Part shown: positions 1-9,210 of the stretch, piece by piece
Layout of the letters: each line of letters opens with the position of its first letter
How positions within the stretch are numbered: position 1 is the first letter of the stretch
The notes under the pieces: generated by a model
Database searches by the model: none
The model's input: the letters and a program-made list of their open reading frames with translations, nothing else
Told to the model about the DNA's origin: nothing
Made by a program: the position numbers and the translations under genes
Assembly (NCBI RefSeq): GCF_001647085.1
Contig: NZ_CP015520.1
Coordinates: 1,508,219-1,572,218 of the forward strand
DNA length: 64,000 nt
Reading direction: 5' to 3'
Source of the DNA: Thermococcus piezophilus
GTDB taxonomy: Archaea; Methanobacteriota_B; Thermococci; Thermococcales; Thermococcaceae

Positions 1-717
1 GAGAGCATCGAAGCCCTCAAGCATGGTCTCGAGCTGGGTATCAATCTCATTGACACGGCGGAGTTCTACGGTGCCGGCCACAGCGAGGAGCTAGTGAGAG
101 AAGCGATAAGGGAGTTTGAGCGGGACGATATGTTTATCATCAGCAAAGTATGGCCGACGCACTTCGGATACGAAAGCGCGAAGAAGGCCGCCAGAGCGAG
201 CGCCAAGAGACTCGGCACCCACATAGACCTCTACCTCCTCCACTGGCCAAGCAGCAGCTTTGAGAAAATCAGGGAGACGCTTCACGCCTTGGAGGAGCTC
301 GTTGATGAAGGATTAATTTGCTACATAGGAGTGAGCAACTTCGACCTTGAACTTCTCAAGCACTCCCAGGAAGTCATGAAAAAGTACGAGATAGTTGCTA
401 ACGAGGTGAAGTACTCCCTCAGAGACCGCTGGCCAGAGACAAGCGGCCTTCTCGACTATATGAAGAAAGAAACGATTGCCCTGATAGCATATACGCCACT
501 CGAGAAGGGTTCCCTCGCGAGGAACGAGTGCCTGGCAAAAATCGGTGAGAGATACGGCAAAACCGCCGCTCAGGTCGCACTGAACTACCTCGTCGGGGAG
601 GATAACGTCGTAGCCATCCCGAAGGCCGGGAGTAAAGACCACCTTGAAGAGAACTTTGGAGCCATGGGCTGGAGGCTCTCGAAAGAAGACCGTGAAAAGG
701 TCCGGAGGTGCGTCTGA
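1..717 (+). CDS. Aldo/keto reductase (5' end outside window)
   Basis: The reading frame is open from base 1, so the start lies upstream of the window. The visible part is the C-terminal three quarters or more of an AKR-fold NAD(P)H-dependent oxidoreductase that reduces aldehydes or ketones. The AKR tetrad is visible: Asp and Tyr in DTAEFYG near the window edge, Lys in IISKVWP, and His in YLLHWP. The later IPKAGSKDHLEENFGA stretch matches the usual cofactor-binding region. The TGA stop overlaps the ATG of the WOR4 gene, so the two are translationally coupled. The same AKR-WOR4 pairing is, from memory, found in Pyrococcus furiosus. A role in aldehyde/alcohol balance next to an aldehyde oxidoreductase is inferred; the substrate is unknown. 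Confidence 0.9.
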   Translation, partial: ESIEALKHGLELGINLIDTAEFYGAGHSEELVREAIREFERDDMFIISKVWPTHFGYESAKKAARASAKRLGTHIDLYLLHWPSSSFEKIRETLHALEELVDEGLICYIGVSNFDLELLKHSQEVMKKYEIVANEVKYSLRDRWPETSGLLDYMKKETIALIAYTPLEKGSLARNECLAKIGERYGKTAAQVALNYLVGEDNVVAIPKAGSKDHLEENFGAMGWRLSKEDREKVRRCV

Positions 718-2573
718 TGTATGGCTACCACAACAGGATAGCACGGGTGAACCTGAGCAGAGGTAAGGTAACCTACGAGAAGCTTGACGACGAGACGATC
801 AGGAGGTTCATAGGAGGAAAGGGGCTTGGCTACTACATCATCTACCGTGAGGTTCCGCCGGGAACCGATCCGCTCAGCCCGGCGAACAAGCTTGTCTTCG
901 CTCCAGGAGGAATGACGGGCTTAGTTCCGGGCTCGAGTAAGGTCATAGCCATGAGCAAGAGCCCAGAGACTGGGTTAATAAGCGACTCCAGCGGTGGAGA
1001 CGCCTTCGGGCCCAAGCTCAAGGGCCACTTCGACGCCCTGATAATCGAGGGGAAGGCAGAGAAGCCAGTATATCTCTATATCCATGATGGTGAGGTCGAG
1101 ATAATAGACGCCGAAGACCTGTGGGGCAGAGGGACTTACGAAGTTGCTAAGGAAATCTGGAAGGAGCACCCAAAGGCCAGCATGGCCATGATAGGGCCCG
1201 CTGGAGAAAAAACTGCCAGGATAGCGAACATAATCTATGACACCGAGAGGGCCAGTGGAAGGGGCGGTCTTGGCGCGGTTCTTGGAAGCAAGAAGGTTAA
1301 GGCAGTCGTTGTGGAGCCGGGCCAGAAACCGAATGTTGCTCATCCGGAAGAGTTTCAGCGGCTCTGGAAGGAGTTCTACAGTGAGTTCGCCACTAATCCG
1401 AAGTACGGGCACACGAGGAACTACGGAACCACCGATGCCCTCAGGAGCTCGGCGAGCCTCGGCATGAGTCCTGCCTACAACTTCTCGAGGCCTTACATCC
1501 CGGACGAGCTGGCGAGCAAATTAGCGGGCGACGAGGTCAAGAAGTATGAGATAGAGCCGGAATGGTTCGTGCACGGCAAGAGTTGTCCGATAAAGTGCGC
1601 TCGCTACGTCGAGGTAGAATACAAAGGAAGGAAGATACGCGTCAAGCCCGAATACGAGAGCATAGCCATGCTCGGAGCAGCAACGGGAGTCTTCAACTTC
1701 CAGGCTGTTGCGTACTTCAACTGGCTTGCCAACAATCTCGGGCTGGACAGTATAGCGGCCGGAGCTACAATAGCGTGGCTTTTCGAGATGGTCGAGAGGG
1801 GCCTAATCGGCGAGAACGAGATAGGCTTCCCCGTTAAAGGCTGGGGTGACGAAGAGGCCGAAGAGAAGATCCTCAAGCTCATGGCCGAGAGGAAGGGCAT
1901 CGGTGCGATCCTTGCCGATGGAGTAAAGCGTGCCTGCGAAAGGCTCGGAAGGGGCTGCGAGTTTGCAGTCCACGTCAAGGGCATGGAGTCACCGGCCTGG
2001 GACCCGCGTGGAAGGAGGACCTACGCCCTGAGCTACGCTACAGCCGACGTCGGAGCGAGCCACCTGAGGGGCTGGCCGAGGCCGCATCAGCTGCCCAACC
2101 AGGGGCCAGCTAAGGAGCTCGTGCCGTCCCTTATCGAGGGCAGGGATGAGAGCTACATCACCGACATGCTCGGCGTCTGTAAGTTCATACCCTACAAGAT
2201 GGAAGACCTAGCGAGGCTCTACAGCATCGTCACTGGCGAGGAGTGGACGGTCGAGAGGCTGAGGAAAGTTGCCCAAGCGGTGGAGAGCATCGCCAGAATC
2301 CACGACGCCCTTGACTGGATCACGCCGCCGTACGACGATACCATACCGCCGCGCTGGTGGGAGCCCGAGCCTGAGGGGCCAGCGGAAGGCAACGCGGCGT
2401 TTATAGACTACAGCGACTTCCTTGAGGCGAGGAGAGAGTTCTATAGGCTCCGGGGCTGGCATGAAGAGCTTGGGGTTCCACTGCCGGAGACCATGAAGGA
2501 ACTAGGCTATCCTGAGTTCAATGACGATGCTGGGAGGGCTTTGGAGGTCGTAAAGAAGAGAATGGGGCTTTGA
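717..2573 (+). CDS. wor4: Tungsten-containing aldehyde:ferredoxin oxidoreductase family, WOR4-like
   Basis: This 618-residue protein belongs to the AOR family (tungstopterin plus Fe-S cluster), which oxidises aldehydes and reduces ferredoxin. ATG 717 is chosen over an in-frame GTG at 708 because GGAGGTG at 703-709 is spaced correctly for it and the ATG overlaps the upstream stop. The N-terminal domain (FIGGKGLGYY, GPAGEKTARIANI) and the FNFQAV/MLGAATGV middle region are typical. AOR normally ligates its cluster with CxxCxxxC plus a distal Cys. Here only C290, C294 and C488 are seen; the first position is Gly287. Loss of one ligand and the length near 620 fit WOR4, reported in P. furiosus to carry about three Fe per subunit. 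The physiological substrate is unknown. Confidence 0.85.
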   Translation: MYGYHNRIARVNLSRGKVTYEKLDDETIRRFIGGKGLGYYIIYREVPPGTDPLSPANKLVFAPGGMTGLVPGSSKVIAMSKSPETGLISDSSGGDAFGPKLKGHFDALIIEGKAEKPVYLYIHDGEVEIIDAEDLWGRGTYEVAKEIWKEHPKASMAMIGPAGEKTARIANIIYDTERASGRGGLGAVLGSKKVKAVVVEPGQKPNVAHPEEFQRLWKEFYSEFATNPKYGHTRNYGTTDALRSSASLGMSPAYNFSRPYIPDELASKLAGDEVKKYEIEPEWFVHGKSCPIKCARYVEVEYKGRKIRVKPEYESIAMLGAATGVFNFQAVAYFNWLANNLGLDSIAAGATIAWLFEMVERGLIGENEIGFPVKGWGDEEAEEKILKLMAERKGIGAILADGVKRACERLGRGCEFAVHVKGMESPAWDPRGRRTYALSYATADVGASHLRGWPRPHQLPNQGPAKELVPSLIEGRDESYITDMLGVCKFIPYKMEDLARLYSIVTGEEWTVERLRKVAQAVESIARIHDALDWITPPYDDTIPPRWWEPEPEGPAEGNAAFIDYSDFLEARREFYRLRGWHEELGVPLPETMKELGYPEFNDDAGRALEVVKKRMGL

Positions 2574-2579
2574 CGCCCC

Positions 2580-3014
2580 TCACTTTTCCGTTGTATTCCA
2601 CACCCTCCCGCATTCCGATATTACTCTCTGGACGATGCCCTCTTCTGCCGGCTCAAACTTAACGACGCTCCAGTCGGTCGTGTTTATGACGACGCGGTAG
2701 TAGGTTCCATTGACGGAGTAACACGTTGAGCCGATGCATTTAATCGTGTAATTGGCGTAGACTATGGCCGTTGCCGTTCCGTTGGGCCAGGCGCAAAGAG
2801 TGATCCCTCTACACCGCCAATCTGGGTTCTGTTGGTAGCAGTGGTCAAGGGCCATGGAGGCTATCTTATTTTGGAAAATCACGTAAGCGGGAAGGGAGGT
2901 TTCTTGAGTACTATCTGTGGTTGGGTGTCTCCAGAACAGCCCTATGACTGTTACTAGTAGCATCAAGAAAAAAATGAAGAGAGCAAATGCATAATGTCGT
3001 TTTGAGTGTCTCAT
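2580..3014 (-). CDS. Membrane-anchored Cys-rich extracellular protein of unknown function
   Basis: This 144-residue protein has basic residues, one hydrophobic segment (about residues 9-27) and then an outward-facing domain. That domain holds seven Cys (for example CYQQNPDWRC and CIGSTC) and several N-glycosylation sequons (NGT, NYT, NTT). The start ATG overlaps the stop of the upstream secreted-protein gene as ATGA, so the two are probably co-translated. I do not recognise the family. An extracellular partner stabilised by disulfides is an inference from the Cys pairs and the coupling. Confidence 0.7.
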   Translation of the reverse strand: MRHSKRHYAFALFIFFLMLLVTVIGLFWRHPTTDSTQETSLPAYVIFQNKIASMALDHCYQQNPDWRCRGITLCAWPNGTATAIVYANYTIKCIGSTCYSVNGTYYRVVINTTDWSVVKFEPAEEGIVQRVISECGRVWNTTEK

Positions 3015-4063
3015 CCAACCTTCACCTGGACATTATTTGGATTTTTAATTAGGTATAATGGCTTATCCATCTTTGTGAAATGCTCTATCAGGTCATTCGG
3101 GATCCCAAGCAATTTTCCGTATTTTGCTAGTCCTTCTGGGGTAATTACATACAATTCAACGGATTGGCCTTTATATGACATTTTCTCTATGATTACCTTT
3201 CCGTGATACTTTGTGGGCACTTGCACCTTTACCCAGTCTATCCCCTCTGGAAGCATGCCCTTTTGGGACAATCTGCTGGTTGTCAGGCTCACCGGGTACT
3301 TAGGGATTGATGCTATGCTAATTGGCCTAGGATAGTCTGGATAGTCACCCATTATGTCCCACATTATAGTACTGTCTGGATTGTCATTTACTTTGCTTAT
3401 CAGCTTTATCTCAAAGAGCGGATCGCTTTTCGGTACTTCAACTTCAAATTTGAAATAGGTATGGGTCTCAGTTGGACCGCCACCAAAAAATGAACAAAAA
3501 TCCCATCTAACATCCCAATAAGTAGTGTCGGGATGGCTCGTCGAACTTACTCCTCTAGCAAGATCATACATTAGTTGACCAATGTCTTTTGCAGTTGTCA
3601 CATATGAATTGAGGAGGTCTAATGCTACACTTAGTGAATCATATGCAACCTGTTTAACCAAAGTGTAGTTATGATCTCCATTCCAAGGATCTGCGCCAGC
3701 ATAGCTTAGACTTTTAGGGTCAGAAAGAATGGCCATATACTTACTGCCACCAATTTTTTGGATTATATACTCTCCGTTACATATCGGTAATGGTTCTCCA
3801 TAAGTGGCAGTGGATTTGGCTGAAGTTGATGCAACAAAGATATATCTGGGATTTATACCTTCCTGTGGGGGTATATACCACTGAAGTTGGAGATTTCCGG
3901 AGTTATATATTTTGTACGTGATAGTATGACCCCAATTAGTTGCTGTGGCATACTTTATATATACCCAATTTTCATTGACATATACTGCTGCATTTACATT
4001 TTTTGATATTGTTCCAATCATTAGCAGTCCTAAAAGGACTGCCAACATATGCTTCCATCTCAT
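3011..4063 (-). CDS. Secreted protein of the RWKPLLAVLLGLL signal-peptide family (locus 1)
   Basis: Secreted protein, 350 residues, of unknown function. ATG 4063 is chosen because GGAGGAGA lies about 6 bases upstream and the product then starts MRWKHMLAVLLGLLMIG, a classical signal peptide ending near NVNA. The mature part is rich in Tyr, Trp, Asn and Thr and looks like an extracellular beta-rich domain. No catalytic motif is recognised. The leader (about 4075-4215) and signal peptide match those of the loci at 7.6 and 11.7 kb, whereas the mature domains look different. The gene is AT-rich compared with its neighbours. It is followed by the coupled Cys-rich gene. Confidence 0.8.
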   Translation of the reverse strand: MRWKHMLAVLLGLLMIGTISKNVNAAVYVNENWVYIKYATATNWGHTITYKIYNSGNLQLQWYIPPQEGINPRYIFVASTSAKSTATYGEPLPICNGEYIIQKIGGSKYMAILSDPKSLSYAGADPWNGDHNYTLVKQVAYDSLSVALDLLNSYVTTAKDIGQLMYDLARGVSSTSHPDTTYWDVRWDFCSFFGGGPTETHTYFKFEVEVPKSDPLFEIKLISKVNDNPDSTIMWDIMGDYPDYPRPISIASIPKYPVSLTTSRLSQKGMLPEGIDWVKVQVPTKYHGKVIIEKMSYKGQSVELYVITPEGLAKYGKLLGIPNDLIEHFTKMDKPLYLIKNPNNVQVKVG

Positions 4064-4064
4064 G

Positions 4065-4215
4065 CAGTTCTCCTCCAAGGGGTTTTCATGACACCTATGC
4101 ATGTTTTGATATATAAGCTTTTTCTTTTACCATTAGTAAAGCTTCTTTCTTTTTTTTCGGGTATAAATTTATTTAGAGTTGGGTTTTGCGATGGAGCTGG
4201 GTCAAAAGAAAGAAG
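4065..4215 (-). promoter_or_regulatory. Conserved leader/promoter region, copy 1
   Basis: Read on the minus strand, this region aligns with the leaders at 7671-7830 and 11566-11735. Shared elements in order are: an ACTCnnCTTTCTTTT block, an AAAACnnAACTCT block, a TATA-like AAATTTATAC (4160-4170 region), an A-rich tract, an inverted repeat TTAC-N5-GTAA (4127-4139), a second TATA-like element (about 4110-4120) and the ribosome binding site. This copy is the most diverged of the three. Two TATA-like boxes with an operator-like palindrome between them suggest regulated transcription. Confidence 0.6.
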
Positions 4216-4261
4216 AGTAATCGAGTAAGCTAGTGAATACATCGGAACAAAAATCGAAAGG

Positions 4262-4987
4262 TTATCCCTTCAAAAACACCTCTACAAGGTTCCTCGTCTC
4301 TTTGAATGCCTCGAGCGGGATTCCCTTCGGCAGGCCGCCGATCTCTCCCTTGACGTCCTTGAGGACGCCTTCACCGGCGCCGAGGAACATCCCCTCGCTG
4401 ACTATTCCGCGGAAGTTCGCCGGCGGGAGCAGGGCAACGGCAACGCGGTTACCCTCCTTAACGGTGAGGTCGTTGGTGACCACAGTTATTGCCCTCTCTC
4501 CGATGTTGACGTTCGTAACCAAAAGCCTGTCCGCGTTGGGGTGCTTCCCGACGCTCATGACCTCTCCGACCTTTATGTCCACCGCTATGACCGGATCGTT
4601 TATTTTGCCGAGAGCCAAGCGCCCTTCGAGGCCCAGTATAGTGTTCAGGAAGAACCTTATCTTCGCGATGGCCTCCTCAACCTTCTCGCGCTCGCTCTTG
4701 TCGGCCAGACTGAGGAACTTGTGGTGCCAGTCGTCTCCACCAAGAGCCTCGATTATGCCGTTGGCCTTCTCCTTCAGAGCCTGCATCTGCGGAGTCTCTA
4801 TGAGTTCCTTCGGCTCGACGTAGGAGTATCTCATCGCCTGTATCTCGGGAATCATCTCCTTTGCCAGCTGAATGGCCCTCTTCTTGTCCCACTTCCCCTT
4901 GAACTTGGCTCCTTCAATCGTCTTCAGAAAGAGCTCCACCGATTTCTCCGCCACAAGCAGGCGATAGTCCTTGCTCGTATCCCACAT
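4262..4987 (-). CDS. tRNA-binding OB-fold (EMAP-II/Trbp111-like) protein
   Basis: This 241-residue protein has an archaeal-specific alpha-helical N-terminal part. Its C-terminal OB-fold is of the EMAP-II/Trbp111/MetRS-beta type, seen in [19 protein letters not shown] and [20 protein letters not shown]. This domain binds tRNA non-specifically. The protein probably assists aminoacylation or tRNA channelling. ATG 4987 is preferred over GTG 4996 because GGAGGG sits at the proper distance. Its 5' end overlaps the upstream TPR gene by about 74 bases, which is unusually long. Confidence 0.8.
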   Translation of the reverse strand: MWDTSKDYRLLVAEKSVELFLKTIEGAKFKGKWDKKRAIQLAKEMIPEIQAMRYSYVEPKELIETPQMQALKEKANGIIEALGGDDWHHKFLSLADKSEREKVEEAIAKIRFFLNTILGLEGRLALGKINDPVIAVDIKVGEVMSVGKHPNADRLLVTNVNIGERAITVVTNDLTVKEGNRVAVALLPPANFRGIVSEGMFLGAGEGVLKDVKGEIGGLPKGIPLEAFKETRNLVEVFLKG

Positions 4988-6041
4988 CTTCTTCACCCTC
5001 CAGAGCTTTCAGAACGCGGTTCTTAACGCTTTCGTCCATTATACCCTCGGCTATCGAGCGGGCCTTAGCTTTGTCGTCCCAGCGCGCGTAGGCCATTGCT
5101 ATCTTCCCAAGGAGCTCCGAAGCACGCTTGTTGTCTCCAATAATCCCTGCGAGAACCAGCGGCTCCTCAAGGAGCCCTATGCGGAGGAGCCTATAAGCAA
5201 CGCGCTCAAGCTCCACATCAGTTGGTCTGAACTTGCCCACAAAGATTATCTCGAGAGCATCTTCAAAGACCCTTTTTCCAAGTCTTGGCTGCTCGTGAAG
5301 GAAAAGCCAGTAGGAGAGCTCCAGCATTGAGATCGCCCTGCTCTCAAGGGGCAGGAAGCGCATGGTTTCTATCGCCAGTTCGACCTCTCCCCTCTCGAGG
5401 AGCTCCTCAACGGCGACCTTGCCGCGCTTGAGGACGTCCCTTACGAGCTCTATTTTTTCCTCGAGATGTTTCGCCTGGAGCCTGAACCAGATGGACGAGT
5501 AAACATCTCTCGCCAGCTCGTAGAACTCGATGGCCATCGGATTAGGAATCTCATTCGCGCTCTTCTCCATGAGCCTTGCTATCCTTATCAACGATGAGAT
5601 CGCGGCAGAGGACAGTCCCCTCGAGGTCTGAAGGAGCTCGACGGCTCTTTTAAAAAGCTCCAAGGCGTCTTTGTATCTATCGGAAAGGACGAGGTTCCTC
5701 GCTATCCCTGCGAAGACTTCCCCCCTTATCCTCGGGGAGCCTATGGAGTTTGTCAGTGTGAGGGCCCGTTCGAAGTAAGCTTCGGCGCCTCTGTCCTTGT
5801 TGAGGGTGTAGAGGGCCCTACCGAGGAGCGAGTAGGCCAGTGCCCTCTCTGGAGTAGCGCTTATGGATTCCAGGGTGTCAAGCATGTTGGCAAGGACTTC
5901 GTCCCTTGGAAAAGCTGTCAGAACCTCCGTGAGAGCAATGAGTCTCTTTATTGGAGTATCTATCCTCAACGCGCTCTTGAGGGCACCTTTGTAATCCTCC
6001 TTCGATATGCGAAGCTCCACCACCTCCGCCACAAGAACCAC
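4914..6041 (-). CDS. TPR/helical-repeat protein
   Basis: A 375-residue all-helical protein built of TPR-like repeats, for example [36 protein letters not shown] and [18 protein letters not shown]. Such proteins act as protein-protein scaffolds; the partner is unknown. Several GTG codons compete as start (6041 to about 6020), with GGAGGTG-like sequence repeated in this stretch, so the N-terminus is uncertain. The last 20 or so residues (Gly/Ser/Asp-rich) run into the coding region of the tRNA-binding gene in another frame and do not look like TPR. A lost stop or a small frameshift near 4995 is possible. Confidence 0.75.
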   Translation of the reverse strand: MVLVAEVVELRISKEDYKGALKSALRIDTPIKRLIALTEVLTAFPRDEVLANMLDTLESISATPERALAYSLLGRALYTLNKDRGAEAYFERALTLTNSIGSPRIRGEVFAGIARNLVLSDRYKDALELFKRAVELLQTSRGLSSAAISSLIRIARLMEKSANEIPNPMAIEFYELARDVYSSIWFRLQAKHLEEKIELVRDVLKRGKVAVEELLERGEVELAIETMRFLPLESRAISMLELSYWLFLHEQPRLGKRVFEDALEIIFVGKFRPTDVELERVAYRLLRIGLLEEPLVLAGIIGDNKRASELLGKIAMAYARWDDKAKARSIAEGIMDESVKNRVLKALEGEEDVGYEQGLSPACGGEIGGALSEDD

Positions 6042-6083
6042 CGACCGCTAAAAGATGTGGAACCAAAGTAAAAAAGAGTATCG

Positions 6084-6410
6084 CTAACCCTTTACTTTTT
6101 TGTCCCACTGCTCCAGCATCATGTCAAGAGCCAGAAGACTGTTTAGCCTGAGCCTTACCCTCCTTTTCTCCCAGTCTATCGAGCCGTTGAACTCGTTGAG
6201 AAGGTCGAAGACCTTTTCAGCTTCCTTCCGTGGAAGGTTTCCCCCGTAGAATTCATCCCCGCAGGTTGGACACTTGAAGACGAAGCTCTCAAAGGCCCCC
6301 ATAAAGCGCTCCTTGTCCTTGAAAATGGCCTGAGCGTCATCTATAGGGAGCATCTGCTCGATGAGCTCGGCCCAGTTTAAGGTTGTCCCACAGAGTGGAC
6401 ATTTAGCCAA
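6084..6410 (-). CDS. Small zinc-ribbon protein
   Basis: A 108-residue protein with two Cys pairs, CPLCG near the N-terminus and CPTCG about 40 residues later, which probably bind one zinc. The C-terminal part is helical and basic (WEKRRVRLRLNSLLALD). TTG 6410 is preferred as start because AAGGTGAT lies just upstream; GTG 6419 is the alternative. No specific family is recognised. It is upstream of, and in the same direction as, the TPR gene, about 40 bases apart. Confidence 0.7.
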   Translation of the reverse strand: MAKCPLCGTTLNWAELIEQMLPIDDAQAIFKDKERFMGAFESFVFKCPTCGDEFYGGNLPRKEAEKVFDLLNEFNGSIDWEKRRVRLRLNSLLALDMMLEQWDKKVKG

Positions 6411-6562
6411 TTTAATCACCTTAGATTCACTGATAAAATGACTATTTTAAATGTTTCCTAGCACATTTTACCACTTGGAATATCACGAGGTATATTTGGA
6501 CACTACAAGGACATCTCTAAAATTAATAAATATAAAGAGAATAAAAGAGAACTAGAAAATAC

Positions 6563-7662
6563 TCATCTTCTGATGTACCAGACGCTCTTGGGATTTGGTT
6601 TTATATAGACTACTATATCCACTCTTGGGGCTGATTTTACAGTTATATGTTGTCCATTAAAGTAGAATGACCCACTAAGTTTCTGCCTCAGTACTCCATA
6701 CTTGATATTTTTGTAACTTGCACTCATAGTAACTGCTAGGTACATGTAAAAGGACTCACCCCATGCGGGAGGGTCTGGGAAGAACCTTATGTTACGCTTG
6801 AAGTCATAGAAGTGAAAGTCCACGTAATCATTGGGGTTTAATGTGTGGGTATCTCCCCTAAAGTATATCCCATCGTTGGTATCTTTTGTGTATTCTCCAT
6901 GGGCTGGTATCCTTAGAGTTTTTCCGGAGTCGACTTCAATCATGAGTGACTCAGAGTAGCTCGTTGTGGGCCCTATATGACCATCAGGCAAGAAATCGCC
7001 AAGAGTTTCATGGGTATATCCATTCCTATCAACGTGAAGGTTTAGTTCTTTGAGTGCCACATCCTTAGAGTTCATGTCCCCACGGATTTTAATCTTTGCA
7101 TAATATTCTACTCTGTAATTGTCTACAAAGTAATAGTAGTACCATCCAGTCTGTTGTATTGTGCCAGTCCTTCCATTTCTTGTGACATGAGATGTCACAT
7201 AATCTATTCTCCCAGCATATTCCCAATTAACTTTAGGTTCCACATTTAGAACATCCCCCGGCATTATGAGAGGCTCCTTGGCCAAGGTTGCAGTGATCTC
7301 ATTGAACCTCTTTTGGAACTCTTGCCTGCTCATAGGAGTGCTCTTGTCCACAATATAATATGCGGGAAGGTAATATCCATTTTTGGTGGGTCTTAGTGAT
7401 ATACCTATGAAAGTAATGTTTTCAAGATTTCTGAGATCTACTTCAAGAGTGAGCCGTCCACGATATCTGGCAAGGAAGTTCATTGCCTCCAGTGACGCAT
7501 CTTTTCCGGAAAAACTTTTGTCAAAACGATATTCTTAAAGTTCGTTGGGGGTTCTATTGATTCCATTGTCTTAGGAGATGCGGGCTCCTCTAAGGAGGCC
7601 GTAGCCATGCTGGATATTACTAACAGTCCTAACAGGATCCCCAACAATGGTTTCCACTTCAA
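6563..7662 (-). pseudogene. Secreted protein of the RWKPLL signal-peptide family (locus 2), frameshifted
   Basis: Two frames together make one secreted protein. TTG 7662 (after GGAGGTG) starts MKWKPLLGILLGLLVIS, a signal peptide, but this frame stops at 7480. The mature domain (6563 to about 7510; Tyr-, Asn- and Asp-rich) is in another frame and has no signal peptide of its own. Adding one base in the AAAA run at about 7502-7505 (plus-strand TTTT) joins them as FPEKDASLEAMNFLARY. An alternative reading is two genes overlapping as ATGA at 7480-7483, but the GGAGG before that ATG is only two bases away. The function is unknown. Confidence 0.7.
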
Positions 7663-7830
7663 GTTGACACCTCCTATAAAGGTTCTGCATTCTCACTTGG
7701 ACAACTAACTCTTATAAACTTCTCCATTTACTATAAGTAAGTTTTCTTTGTTTTTTTCTGAGTATAAATTTTTTCAGAGTTTAGTTTTACAGGGAGAACA
7801 AACCAAAAGAAGCCCAAGTAAAAGAGTGGA
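7663..7830 (-). promoter_or_regulatory. Conserved leader/promoter region, copy 2
   Basis: Minus-strand leader that is nearly collinear with copy 3 (11566-11735) through the ribosome binding site and start codon (GGAGGTGnnCAACTTG). It contains TATA-like AAATTTATACTC (around 7760-7770), the perfect inverted repeat TTACT-ATA-AGTAA (7728-7740) and a second TATA-like GTTTATAAG (around 7712-7721). Both copies 2 and 3 use a TTG start. The palindrome between the boxes is a candidate operator. Confidence 0.65.
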
Positions 7831-7885
7831 CACCTAGGTACATGTGCCCAATAGGGAAAACACATCCAATAAGCACTAAATGGAG

Positions 7886-8869
7886 TTACTCTCTTTTCCT
7901 CAAAAACTTCTCAATCTCCTTCAAAATCAGCTTTATGGCCTCGTCAAGGTTGGCCTTCCCGTTCGCTCCGGCGGCACCAGCGTGGCCGCCACCAGAGCCT
8001 TCTATAATCGGCCCGACCTTCTCCATGATTTTACCGAGGTGAAGGCCTTTCTTTACCAGGTTTTCTTTGGCCCTCGCAGAGATTCTGACGTCCTTCTTCT
8101 CACTTCCGACTATTGCTATATCGGCTCCAAGCTGGATGAATGTCTTGCAGGCGAGGGATTCATATGCTGAAACCTTTGACACCGCTATGATGTACTTTCT
8201 GAACTTCCTCAGCTCGAGTCTCTGGCAGGCCTTCAGCACGGCCATCCTCTTCGCTTGGTCAATGTTCTCGTCGCTGACGGGGGCAACCAGGTTGTATATC
8301 TCTCCCATCTGGATGGGAAACCTCTCCAGAATCTCGTTCATGGTCTTGAAGGTTTTGGCATTGGAGTAGCGGAATGTCGCGGTGTCGGTGACTATTCCCG
8401 CCAAGAGGGCCTTAGCTGAGGTCTCGTCATAAAAGCCGAGATATTTAAACAGCTCCCAGACGATTTCAGCGGTCGAAGTTCTTGAGGAATCAACAATCAT
8501 TATATCAGCCCTTATTGGATTCTCCTTCTCGGCGTGGTGGTCTATCATGATTATGAACTTGTCCTTGGGAATTTCAATAGGTTCGAGCTGCTCAATTGAG
8601 GACGTGTCAAATATCACAACGACGTCCTCGCGAACCTGTGGATCCTTCTCGATGGGAACCGGGGAAAAGGTGAGTAGCCTTTTTGTGTAGGAGGAAACAC
8701 TCTGAGCCACGCCGATTCTGACCTTCTCTATTCCAATTGATTTAAGGTAGAGGGCAAAGGCTATAGCGGAGCCAAGAGAATCCGGGTCTGCATTGTGATG
8801 ACAGAGCAGGAGGAAGGATTTGTCCCCTGCATTCTCCATGAAACGCTTAAGCTTTATCTTTCCCCTCAT
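7886..8869 (-). CDS. DHH/DHHA1-family phosphoesterase (NrnA-like)
   Basis: A 327-residue protein of the DHH superfamily. The DHH motifs are seen as HHNADPDSLGSA near residue 25, VVIFDTSS near residue 87 and MIDHHAE near residue 110. The C-terminal DHHA1 domain has the GSGGGHAGAAG signature. Such enzymes are Mn-dependent and hydrolyse phosphodiesters in oligonucleotides, pAp or cyclic dinucleotides. It lies at the end of an informational operon and overlaps the upstream DUF3194 gene by 23 bases. Nano-RNase or pAp phosphatase activity is more likely than RecJ-type exonuclease activity because of the short length. The substrate cannot be told from sequence. Confidence 0.85.
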   Translation of the reverse strand: MRGKIKLKRFMENAGDKSFLLLCHHNADPDSLGSAIAFALYLKSIGIEKVRIGVAQSVSSYTKRLLTFSPVPIEKDPQVREDVVVIFDTSSIEQLEPIEIPKDKFIIMIDHHAEKENPIRADIMIVDSSRTSTAEIVWELFKYLGFYDETSAKALLAGIVTDTATFRYSNAKTFKTMNEILERFPIQMGEIYNLVAPVSDENIDQAKRMAVLKACQRLELRKFRKYIIAVSKVSAYESLACKTFIQLGADIAIVGSEKKDVRISARAKENLVKKGLHLGKIMEKVGPIIEGSGGGHAGAAGANGKANLDEAIKLILKEIEKFLRKRE

Positions 8870-9179
8870 CGGCTATCGCCCTCAGCCTCGTCTCCACTCT
8901 CTCGTAGGCTCTCTCCACGGCCTCATCTATGAGCTTATCAACGTCCACCTTCACAAAGATGGGAACCTCGAGATAGACTTCAATCTCCAGATCGAGGGTC
9001 TCCCCGCGGTTTATTCTCATCGTCACCTCTATGTCCTTGACCTCGCTCCGCGTGAGGTGGTCAAAGACGTAGTCTATTATCTTCTCCTGGGCAAGCTCGC
9101 CTATCTCTATGAGTTGCTCCTCGCTCAGCTCCGGAAGCCCAATGTGGATAACCCTTTTCCCACTGCTTCTCTCGTCCAT
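8847..9179 (-). CDS. DUF3194 family protein
   Basis: A 110-residue acidic alpha/beta protein of the kind found next to prefoldin beta in Thermococcales (DUF3194). Visible features are an N-terminal helix (LPELSEEQLIEIGELAQEKI) and alternating strands (DIEVTMRINRG, LDLEIEVYLEVPIFV). ATG 9179 follows GAGGTGATAGCG and is preferred over the in-frame GTG 9188. The function is unknown. Its position between pfdB and the DHH gene suggests a role in protein or RNA quality control, which is inference only. Confidence 0.75.
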   Translation of the reverse strand: MDERSSGKRVIHIGLPELSEEQLIEIGELAQEKIIDYVFDHLTRSEVKDIEVTMRINRGETLDLEIEVYLEVPIFVKVDVDKLIDEAVERAYERVETRLRAIADEGKDKA

Positions 9180-9210
9180 CGCTATCACCTCAAAGGAAAG
9201 AGAAGAGGAA

